Source: CAVRIA01 sp963721115 (lineage in GTDB: Bacteria; Desulfobacterota; Binatia; HRBIN30; CADEER01). Taken from it: a DNA stretch of 64,000 nucleotides. Within the stretch, counting starts at the first letter, position 1. Each line of letters starts with the position of its first letter. Shown here piece after piece: positions 55,071 to 62,033 of this stretch. Made by a program: the position numbers and the translations under genes. Below the pieces are notes generated by a model that did no database searches, was not told where the DNA came from, and saw only the letters and a list, made by a program, of their open reading frames with translations. The stretch lies in the NCBI GenBank assembly GCA_963721115.1, contig CAVRIA010000013.1:27207-91206 (forward strand). Reading direction: 5' to 3'.

Positions 55071-56846
55071 ATGAGCGGCGTCGACGAGGGGCTGTCCGCG
55101 CGGCTGCGTCGCGCCCGCCAGGTGCTGGAGCCGTTGCGGCAGCGCATCCGGGCCGCCGCCGCCGCCCTCGACCTGCTGGAGCGCGACCTGCTGCCGCGCA
55201 CGGCGGGAGGCGATGCCTATCTGGTCGCCGGTATCGTCGGCCCCAACAATTCGGGGAAGTCGGCTCTTTTCAACGCCCTGGCCGGCAGAGACATCAGCCC
55301 CTCCCTGCCCGCCGGCGGAGCGACGCGCCGGCTGATCGGCGCGGCCCATCCCGAGTTGCTGGCGCGCTTGCGCGCCGAGCCCACCCTGGCGCGCTTTCGG
55401 CTGCGCTCGTTCGGCGAGTCGGGGACGACGCCGCAAGACGCGCTGCAGCCGGCCGAGGACCCCGCCGAGCTTCTCGTCGCGCCGGAGCCGGGTCTGCCGG
55501 CGGGCTTGATGGTCATCGACACGCCCGATTTCGACAGCATCCTCGAGGACAACCGCCTGGCGAGCGAGTCGCTCCTGGCGGTCGCCGACCTGGTGATCGC
55601 GGTGGTGACGCGGCACTCCTACCAGAACCGCGAGGTGGTCCGCTTCCTGCGGCGCTGGCTCGATCACGGCCGGCCCTGGATGCTCGTCTATAACGAGGCC
55701 AGTGACGAGGAGGTGGCCGCCGGGCACGCGGCGAAGCTCGAGTCGGACGTGGGAACGGCGCCGCTGGCGGCGTTCTGGGCGCCGCACAGCCTCGAGGTGC
55801 AGCAGCAGCGCGCGCCGCTGGAGCCGCGCCGGTTGTTCGCCGGCGCGGATACGGACGCTCGCCGGCTGCGCGATCTGCTGTTCGATCTCGACGCGATCGC
55901 GGAGGTGAAGTCGCGCGCCTTCGCGGCGGCGCTGGCGCGCCTGCGCGACGCGCTCGAGCAGGCGGCCGGGGAGGTGTCCAGCGACGCGGCGCGGGCGCGC
56001 GCGGTTCTGGCGCTGGCCGATCGGCGGGCGTTCGATGCCGGGGTCGCGATCGCCTCTGCCGCGATGCCCGCCGGTCCGTTCATCGAAGCGTTCCGCAACG
56101 TCATCGACCGGCGCAGCAACCCGATCAGCCGCAGCTGGCGCGCGACCCTGCGCGGCCTGCGGCTGGCAGTCGAGAGCCTGCCGCGGCTGCTGATCGGTGG
56201 GCGCGCGCCGGCCGACGGCGAGCAGGCGCAGGCCAGCCTGGGCACGTTCGAGAGGCGCGAGCTGGACAAGGTATGGCCGGCCTTTTGGGAAGAGCTGGTG
56301 CGCGACCTGGGCCGCGAGGCGCGAGCGGAGGAGCGGCGCCGGACGGGTGAGCCGATGGCGGCGCTGCTCGACCGCGATCTCGCCGACGAGCGGCGGGGCG
56401 AGGCGCGGCGGAGCGCCGAGACGGCTCTGGCGGGGCAGCCGGCGGATGTCGCGGCCTTCCGCGGCGCCTGCGAGGATCTCGTCGAGCACGCCATCGAGGA
56501 GCGTGGCTTCGACATCGACATCCAGGCGGCCGCGGACGTCGCCACGTTGATGCCTCTGGCGCTCGCCGCCGTGGTCATCGTACACACGGGAGGGCTGGGC
56601 TCGGACATCGCCGTGGCGGGAGGCGGCGCGGTGAGCACCTACATCATGGACAAGTACGCGCACCTGCTCGGCAGCGGCATCATGGCGGCGGCGCGCCGTC
56701 GCTGGGCCGAGGTACGGGGTCGGCAGCTGGCTGGCGTGCTCCTCGACGCCGCGCTGCCGGCAGCAGCCGCGCGGCTGCGCGCCTCGGCGCGCGAGGATGT
56801 CGCGCTGGCCGTTCGCCTGCGCGGGCTGAGCGGGGAGGTCTCTTGA
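55071..56846 (+). CDS. dynamin-like GTPase, first of a pair
   Basis: The protein has 591 residues. The G domain has G1 GIVGPNNSGKSALFNAL near residue 60, a switch region with GGATRRLIG, and G3 MVIDTPDFDSI near 150. A helical stalk-like region (LRDALEQAAGEVSSDAA and following) runs to about residue 480. An apolar segment near 520-545 (LMPLALAAVVIVHTGGLGSDIAVAG) could insert in a membrane. The order matches bacterial dynamin-like / YfjP-type GTPases that remodel membranes. Its stop overlaps the start of the second GTPase, and both proteins have exactly 591 residues. Confidence 0.78.
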   Translation: MSGVDEGLSARLRRARQVLEPLRQRIRAAAAALDLLERDLLPRTAGGDAYLVAGIVGPNNSGKSALFNALAGRDISPSLPAGGATRRLIGAAHPELLARLRAEPTLARFRLRSFGESGTTPQDALQPAEDPAELLVAPEPGLPAGLMVIDTPDFDSILEDNRLASESLLAVADLVIAVVTRHSYQNREVVRFLRRWLDHGRPWMLVYNEASDEEVAAGHAAKLESDVGTAPLAAFWAPHSLEVQQQRAPLEPRRLFAGADTDARRLRDLLFDLDAIAEVKSRAFAAALARLRDALEQAAGEVSSDAARARAVLALADRRAFDAGVAIASAAMPAGPFIEAFRNVIDRRSNPISRSWRATLRGLRLAVESLPRLLIGGRAPADGEQAQASLGTFERRELDKVWPAFWEELVRDLGREARAEERRRTGEPMAALLDRDLADERRGEARRSAETALAGQPADVAAFRGACEDLVEHAIEERGFDIDIQAAADVATLMPLALAAVVIVHTGGLGSDIAVAGGGAVSTYIMDKYAHLLGSGIMAAARRRWAEVRGRQLAGVLLDAALPAAAARLRASAREDVALAVRLRGLSGEVS

Positions 56847-58618
56847 CGGCGAGCAGACGCGGAGCGGCGGGGGAACCGTACGGCCTCGAGGAGCTGCGGC
56901 GCCGCCTGGAGGAGCTGCGCGACCGCCTGCGGCGCGACGTCGGGCGGGTGGCCGGTCTGCGCGCGGTTGCGGAACGTCGCGGCGAGATCGATCGCCTTCT
57001 CGAGGACCTCGATCGGCAACTGCAGCGCGTGCAGCGAGCCGCCGTCATCACCCTGGTCGGGGCGACCGGGGCGGGGAAGTCGACCCTGCTCAATGCGCTG
57101 GCCGGACGCAGGATCGCCCGCGAAGGCGTCGACCGCCCGACCACGCGTCGGCCGGTGATCTACGCGCCGCGCGATGCGGATCTCGGAGAGCTGCTGGATC
57201 CCGCCGTCGAGAGCCCGTCCGGTCACGAGAGCGAAGGCGGCCCGGTGGTCGTCCGCTACGACGCCGCAGGCGGTCGCTGGACCGCCCAGGTGCTGATCGA
57301 CGCGCCGGACCTCAACAGCATCGACGAGCAGCACCGGGCGACCGTCACCGCGCTGGCGGAGCGCAGCGACGTTCTCGTCGTCGTCCTGCATCACCAGTCG
57401 ATCGTGGAAGAGGCCTCCGTGTCGTTCGTCGACGCCTTTGCCGGCAGGCGCCGTCTCCTGTTCGTCCTCAACCGGGCCGACGAGCTGACGGCGGCGTCGC
57501 GCGATGCGTTGCTCGGGCAGTTGCGCCACCTGGCGGCGACGCGCTGGCGGGCCCCCGGCGCTCCGGTGCTGAGCCTGAGCGCGCGCGAGGCGCAGTCGCA
57601 GCCGAGCGCGGAGGGCTGGAGCGAGCTCTGCGAGGCGCTCGACGAGCTGGTGCGCGAGAGCGCGATCGGCGCCGTTCGCAGGCTCAACGCGCTCGGCACC
57701 GCGGCGCGTCTCGAAACGGTCTTTCGCTCGGTGCGCGAGGAGACGGCGGCCGACCTCGAGGCGCTGAGCGGCGATGCGGCGGCCGGCTACGAGCGCCTCG
57801 CCGAACGCTGCGCGCGGGAGTGCGCGGCGCGGCTCGAGCTGCGCCGTGCCGATCTCGCGGCGCAGCTGTGGGCGGAGGCGGCGAAGCGTTGGGACGGACC
57901 GGGCGGCTGGGCGCTGCGGGCAGGAGGCCTCGGCACGCTCGGCCTGGGAGCCGGCGCGGCGCTGGCCGGCCGCAGCGCCATCCTGGCGGCGGGCACGGCC
58001 GCCGGCGCCCTCGCCGCCGAGCAGGTGAAGCGCACCATGCGCGACCGGCGCGTCGCCGAGTCGTCGAGCCTGATGCCGGGGGCGGGGGAGTTCGCCGCCT
58101 GGTACGGCGAGGCGCTGTCGCCGGCGCGCGTGCGCGCCGCCCGACTGACGGGCGTCGCCGAGTCCCTCGGTCTGCCGTCCGAGGAGGCGGCGCGGTCGAG
58201 CGCGGCGGCGGCGGTCGACGAGGCGTGGAGCAGGCTCGTCGATCGCGACCTGCCGCTGGCGGCGGAGCGCAGCATCCTGCGCTTCTTCCGGCTTCTCCTC
58301 GATCTGCCCGTCTACGGGCTCGGCGCCTGGATCATCTACCAGGTCGGCCGCGGCTTCCTCGCCGGGGAGTATGCCGGGGTCGACTTTCTCCTCAACGCGG
58401 TCCTGCTGCTCGGCGCCTACCTGTTCGCCGTTCGTCTCGCGGTCCGGCGCGGCCTGTCGGTGCGAGCGCGCCGGCTCCTCGCCGAGGTGATCGGGCAGAC
58501 GCGCCAGCGTCTCGGCGCCCAGGCCGACGAGGTGCGCGCCTCGGTCCGCGCCGCCGTCGCCGAGCAGACGGAGACGCTGGACCGGTTGGGCGCGGAGGAC
58601 AGGTTGTTGGGTTGTTAG
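56843..58618 (+). CDS. dynamin-like GTPase, second of a pair
   Basis: The protein has 591 residues. Translation probably starts at TTG (56843), which overlaps the first gene's TGA as TTGA, with GGGGAGG just upstream. G1 is VGATGAGKSTLLNALAG near residue 73; G3 is LIDAPDLNSID; G4-like is LNRADEL. Helical stalk follows. Two apolar hairpins are seen: about 365-395 (GLGAGAALAGRSAILAAGTA) and 480-535 (LLLDLPVYGLGAWIIYQVG, then FLLNAVLLLGAYLFAV). It resembles the first GTPase in plan but is divergent in sequence, so a hetero-oligomer is likely. Role inferred: membrane remodelling or stress response. Its last codons run into the GTTGTTGG repeat and repeat copy B. Confidence 0.78.
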   Translation: MTASRRGAAGEPYGLEELRRRLEELRDRLRRDVGRVAGLRAVAERRGEIDRLLEDLDRQLQRVQRAAVITLVGATGAGKSTLLNALAGRRIAREGVDRPTTRRPVIYAPRDADLGELLDPAVESPSGHESEGGPVVVRYDAAGGRWTAQVLIDAPDLNSIDEQHRATVTALAERSDVLVVVLHHQSIVEEASVSFVDAFAGRRRLLFVLNRADELTAASRDALLGQLRHLAATRWRAPGAPVLSLSAREAQSQPSAEGWSELCEALDELVRESAIGAVRRLNALGTAARLETVFRSVREETAADLEALSGDAAAGYERLAERCARECAARLELRRADLAAQLWAEAAKRWDGPGGWALRAGGLGTLGLGAGAALAGRSAILAAGTAAGALAAEQVKRTMRDRRVAESSSLMPGAGEFAAWYGEALSPARVRAARLTGVAESLGLPSEEAARSSAAAAVDEAWSRLVDRDLPLAAERSILRFFRLLLDLPVYGLGAWIIYQVGRGFLAGEYAGVDFLLNAVLLLGAYLFAVRLAVRRGLSVRARRLLAEVIGQTRQRLGAQADEVRASVRAAVAEQTETLDRLGAEDRLLGC

Positions 58619-58747
58619 TGTTGCCCCCGGGCTGCGCCGGATCATTCGAGCTGAGAAACAGACGGACTTCCGGAACAGGCTGAGGCTGAGGCTCAGGCTC
58701 GGGCTGAGGACGGTGCGCGCTTCGCGCGGTCTTTGGGATCGATCCCC
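58616..58747 (+). repeat. interspersed repeat, copy B
   Basis: Starts with TAGTGTTGCCCCCGGGC; TAG is the GTPase stop codon. Ends at the GATCGATCCCC palindrome. Matches copy A (minus strand, 45286-45423) over its whole length, one hexamer shorter in the GGCTGA/GGCTCG tract. Confidence 0.85.
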
Positions 58748-58754
58748 GAGGGCA

Positions 58755-58838
58755 GAAAAGGGGACAGGCTACTTTTCGGCCTCCAAGTCGTTGATCTTGC
58801 GTACCTGAGAGTTCGGAAAAGTAGCCTTTCCCCTTTTC
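58755..58838. repeat. inverted repeat of transposase-associated (REP/MITE) type
   Basis: A 23-bp left arm (58755-58777, core AGGGGACAGGCTACTTT) and a 23-bp right arm (58816-58838, core AAAGTAGCCTTTCCCCT) are complementary at 22 positions, with a 38-bp spacer. Such ends are common in dispersed deltaproteobacterial repeats linked to IS200/RAYT elements. It lies 74 nt upstream of the toxin-antitoxin genes. Confidence 0.75.
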
Positions 58839-58911
58839 GGGCGGCCCGGCTCGGCTGGTCGTGGCCGTACGGAACGACGCGTGGTACGATACCCCGCGGG
58901 TGAGGTGAAGC

Positions 58912-59106
58912 ATGAAGGTATCGATTGAACTCTCTCCTGCGGAGGCGGAGCGGCTACGAAACGAGGCCGGCCGGCTTGGCGTCACTGCCGAGCGCTTGGC
59001 GCGGGCGGCCGTCTCCGACTTGCTTGCTCGTGAGCACGACGATTTCGAGGCAGCAGCCCGACGAGTTGTAGACAAGAACCGGGAACTCTACCGTCGCCTC
59101 GCGTGA
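58912..59106 (+). CDS. antitoxin of a Fic/Doc toxin-antitoxin pair
   Basis: The protein has 64 residues, with GAGGTGAAG before the ATG. The N-terminal half is a ribbon-helix-helix-like segment (KVSIELSPAEAERLRNEAGR), which fits DNA binding and autoregulation. The C-terminal half (FEAAARRVVDKNRELYRRLA) is a helix of the kind that wraps around Doc; many RHH antitoxins end in this VVxKNxELYRRLA string. Its TGA is directly followed by the toxin's ATG. Confidence 0.85.
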   Translation: MKVSIELSPAEAERLRNEAGRLGVTAERLARAAVSDLLAREHDDFEAAARRVVDKNRELYRRLA

Positions 59107-59490
59107 ATGCGCTATCTCTCGCTCGCGGAGGTACTGGAGCTTCACCGAATGATCATGGAGCAGGTAGGCGGCTCGTCCGGGCTTCGCGACCTTGAGGCCG
59201 TTGAATCTGCGGTTGCTCAACCGCGGATGACCTTTGGCGGCGCCGATCTCTACCCGACGCTCGTGGAGAAGGCAGCGGCGCTTTGTTTCTCTCTGGTCAA
59301 AAACCATCCCTTCGTCGATGGGAACAAGCGTGTCGGCCACGCCGTGATGGAGACGTTTCTTGTCCTCAACGGCCTCGAGATCGATGCCTCGATCGACGAG
59401 CAAGAACAGCTCATGCTCTCTGTGGCGGCGGGCCAGCTCAGCAGAGAGGCCCTCGTAGAGTGGGTGCGGGGACATGTTCGCGAAGCGTGA
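59107..59490 (+). CDS. doc: Doc-type toxin (Fic fold)
   Basis: The protein has 127 residues. The Fic motif NHPFVDGNKRVG gives the catalytic His67, Phe69, Asp71, Asn73 and Lys74, as in Doc HxFxxANKR. LSLAEVLELHRMIMEQVGGSSGLRD and EKAAALCFSLVKNH are further Doc landmarks. Doc phosphorylates elongation factor EF-Tu and halts translation; the Phd-like partner is encoded directly upstream without a gap. No regulator or mobile element gene is intact nearby, but the inverted repeat at 58.8 kb suggests the pair arrived on a mobile unit. Confidence 0.9.
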   Translation: MRYLSLAEVLELHRMIMEQVGGSSGLRDLEAVESAVAQPRMTFGGADLYPTLVEKAAALCFSLVKNHPFVDGNKRVGHAVMETFLVLNGLEIDASIDEQEQLMLSVAAGQLSREALVEWVRGHVREA

Positions 59491-59588
59491 TGCGAACCGG
59501 CAAAGCAGCCGAACCCGCAGCTCCAGACGACGGCGAGGAGCGAGCCGCGCCTGAGCGGCACGGCGTTAGGCGTAGGAAGTCGTAGCTG

Positions 59589-60935
59589 TTGCACGATGCC
59601 CACCGGCACAAGATCGGCTACGCGCTGACCCCCGACGGCTACCACATCGCCTACGCCGTCCTCGGCCAGGGCGAGCTCTGTCACGTGTTCATGGCGCAGG
59701 GTGCGTCCGTCGTCGACGAGGTGCAGTGGCAGCATCCGGCCCACGTTCGCTTCGAACGGCTCTACGCTGCGCTGAGCCGGCTGGTCCCGGTCGACGCACG
59801 CGGGATCGGCGTCTCGGACGTCGCTCCGCTGGACCGCTGCTTTGCGCCCGAGGCGTGGGCGACCGACATTCTGGCGGTTCTCGACGCGTTGGGGGTCGAG
59901 AAGGCGGTGATCAGCGCCGAGGGCTTCAGTGGTCACGCGGCCACGGGTTTCGCCGTGACCCACCCCGAACGGACGCTTCGCCTGACGCTGAACAACAGCT
60001 ACGCGCGGCTCACCCGCGCAGAGGGCTACGAGCTCGGTGCCCCTCCCGCTCAGGCCGCCACTATCCCGGCCATGATCGAACGCAAGTGGGGGACCGGCGA
60101 GCTCACCGCGCTGGCTGCCCCCACGCTGGTGAGTGACCCGTCGTTCCTCGACTACACCGCCGCCCGCGAGCGCCGGACGGCGAGCCCGGGTACCATGGCG
60201 GCCTGGGCTCGGGCGATGGTGTCGTCGGACATTCGCGAGCTGCTTCCGCGCGTCACGGTGCCGACGCTGGTCTACTATACCGGCGATCTCCCCACTCACC
60301 GCGTCGAGCACAGCCGCTATCTGGCCGAGCACATTCCGGATGCGATCCTGGTGGAGGCGCCAGGCGTCTCCTTCTATCAGCCGACCGAGGCGGAGCGTCA
60401 GAATGCCTGGGCCGAGTTCATCGTTGGCGGACCGGCGGCACTCTCACACGAGCACGAGCTCCTCACGTTGCTGTTCACCGACGTCGTGGGCTCGACGGCC
60501 CAAGCCGCCAGCGTGGGCGACACCCGGTGGGCGCGCATCCGGGGAGATCTCGACGAATTCGTTGCCCAGCGTGTCGGGCTCCATGGCGGGCGCGTCGTGA
60601 AACAGATCGGAGACGGCCACCTGGTTGCGTTCGACCTGCCTCGCAACGCGCTGCGTGCCGCGTGCGAGATCTCCCTCGGCGTACACGTGCTCGACGTGGA
60701 GGTGCGGTGCGGACTGCACACGGGCGAGGTCGAGCTCTTGCCCGACGGTGATCTCGGGGGCATCGCCGTCCATGTGGCGGCGCGGGTTTGCGACGCAGCC
60801 GGGCCGAAGCAGGTGTTCGTCTCGCGTACCGTGGCCGATCTGGCTGCTGGCTCCGAGTTTCGATTCGAGGATCGCGGGTCGCATGAGCTCAAGGGCATGC
60901 CCGGCGGGTGGACGCTCTACGAGGCCGTCACGTGA
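59589..60935 (+). CDS. alpha/beta-hydrolase fold fused to class III adenylate/guanylate cyclase
   Basis: The protein has 448 residues, with a TTG start at 59589 and AGGAAG upstream. Residues 10-285 follow an alpha/beta hydrolase (DGYHIAYAVLGQG, then ATGFAVTHPERT). The nucleophile elbow reads VISAEGFSG, so the usual Ser is probably Ala110 and the hydrolase is likely inactive. Residues 288-448 are a class III cyclase: LLTLLFTDVVGSTAQA with the first metal Asp, GGRVVKQIGDGHLVAFD with the second, EVRCGLHTGEVELL, and GGIAVHVAARVCDAA. It should make cAMP or cGMP, with the hydrolase-like part as sensor. No membrane segment is seen. Confidence 0.88.
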   Translation: MHDAHRHKIGYALTPDGYHIAYAVLGQGELCHVFMAQGASVVDEVQWQHPAHVRFERLYAALSRLVPVDARGIGVSDVAPLDRCFAPEAWATDILAVLDALGVEKAVISAEGFSGHAATGFAVTHPERTLRLTLNNSYARLTRAEGYELGAPPAQAATIPAMIERKWGTGELTALAAPTLVSDPSFLDYTAARERRTASPGTMAAWARAMVSSDIRELLPRVTVPTLVYYTGDLPTHRVEHSRYLAEHIPDAILVEAPGVSFYQPTEAERQNAWAEFIVGGPAALSHEHELLTLLFTDVVGSTAQAASVGDTRWARIRGDLDEFVAQRVGLHGGRVVKQIGDGHLVAFDLPRNALRAACEISLGVHVLDVEVRCGLHTGEVELLPDGDLGGIAVHVAARVCDAAGPKQVFVSRTVADLAAGSEFRFEDRGSHELKGMPGGWTLYEAVT

Positions 60936-61010
60936 GGGCGCGTCGCACCGATGCGTCGAATGGACCGTGTCGGTCAATTGATGCGGCCTAACCTGCGGCG
61001 GGGTAGGGGG

Positions 61011-61074
61011 ACGTTGCTCCGTTCCTTCCGTGAGTTCTTGTCGAGGAGCATTTGCGGAATCAACGGAGCAACGT
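61011..61074. repeat. perfect 13-bp inverted repeat
   Basis: ACGTTGCTCCGTT (61011-61023) and AACGGAGCAACGT (61062-61074) are exact complements, with a 38-nt spacer. It lies between the cyclase gene and the GH4 relic. It could be ends of a small mobile element or a terminator. Confidence 0.65.
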
Positions 61075-61086
61075 GCCTTCTTCCGT

Positions 61087-61375
61087 CCTCCACGCGGGTG
61101 CTCGCCGGCAGTCGGCTGGTGCTACACGACATCTCCGAAGCTCGACTGCAGCGAGCCTACCGCTTCGCAGCGAAGCTCAACGCTGCGAACGGCAAACCGG
61201 TCATCCTCGAGGCAATCCACCGAGCCGGCCGAAGCGCTGACCGGCGACTTCGTCATCGCGAGCGCCGAGCACGGGCGGTTTCACTACTGGCACCAGGACT
61301 ACGAGATCCCGCTTCGTTACGGCGCACACAGGTCAACGGTGAGAAGGGGGGCCGTGGGGACGTCGAGCTGGTCAC
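61087..61375 (+). pseudogene. fragment of a family 4 glycosidase (alpha-glucosidase/galactosidase)
   Basis: Three pieces in different frames fit GH4 enzymes in order. First comes SRLVLHDISEARLQRAYRFA then AKLNAANGKPVILEA (NAD-binding/beta-alpha region). Next is EALTGDFVIASAEHGRFHYW and HQDYEIPLRYGA (GH4-type DFVIxSxExG.W.D.EIP..YG). Last is TQVNGEKGGRG. The N-terminal GxGS of GH4 and the rest of the protein are missing. Neither start nor continuous frame exists, so this is a decayed fragment. The flanks 60936-61086 and 61376-61560 show no intact gene. Confidence 0.6.
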
Positions 61376-61564
61376 TCAATTCGGTAGGGTGCGGCAATCT
61401 GAGAATGATGGAATTGCGTCAGGCGGAAGCGCCGGAGCCGCGGTGCGGGCTGGCCGACCTGTTCGGGCGGTCGCTGAGAAGGCGGATCGCGAGGTACGTC
61501 ATGGAGCAGGTCGATGATGTCTGGTTCGACCAGCGGAAGGATACACTCGGCAGGGCGGCCGTGG

Positions 61565-61849
61565 CCAGATTCCCAGGGCGTGAGCGACCGCGCTCTGCGT
61601 GAACCCGTAGCGTCGGATCGCGGTGAAGGCCACCAGGGCGCGCGCGAAAACAACATCGCGACGACGACTGGCTCCCGGGTGAGAATCTCCTGAACGAAGG
61701 CGGAGCTGCCGAGCACCCTCTCGTCAAAGGCCCAGCGTTCGCGACCGCGGGTGATCCGTGTCGTCGTGGAAGACGTCGCTGCGCTCGATGCCGCGGGCGA
61801 TGACATGGTGCAGGGCGCCCGGCACATCGAGACGAGGGGCGCGAGGCAT
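61565..61849 (-). pseudogene. internally deleted REP-associated (Y1/IS200-like) transposase
   Basis: The ATG at 61849 opens MPRAPRLDVPGALHHVIARG then IERSDVFHDDTDH, the classical start of RAYT-type tyrosine transposases. After about 40 codons it jumps, in another frame, to ERWAFDERVLGSSAFVQEIL, which belongs near the C-terminus, and then to the helix-turn-helix tail ALVAFTAIRRYGFTQSAV. The middle, with the HuH and Tyr motifs, is gone. So it is a non-functional relic. At 61934-61949 lies AGTGACTACGTCCCCC, a plausible REP sequence. The rest of 61850-62033 shows no gene. Confidence 0.7.
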
Positions 61850-62033
61850 GAGGGCATCGCCAGCGGATCGGAGCGATACTGGTCAAGTAGATCCAGAAAC
61901 AACTCCGGATGATGTCATGAGTTGCGTGACGAGAGTGACTACGTCCCCCTACCTGGCTCCCGCATCTGAACCGCAATAGACCCAACTTCTCATCGAGGGG
62001 GCACCTCAGCCGTGTCTTGCAGCGCCGCACCCA

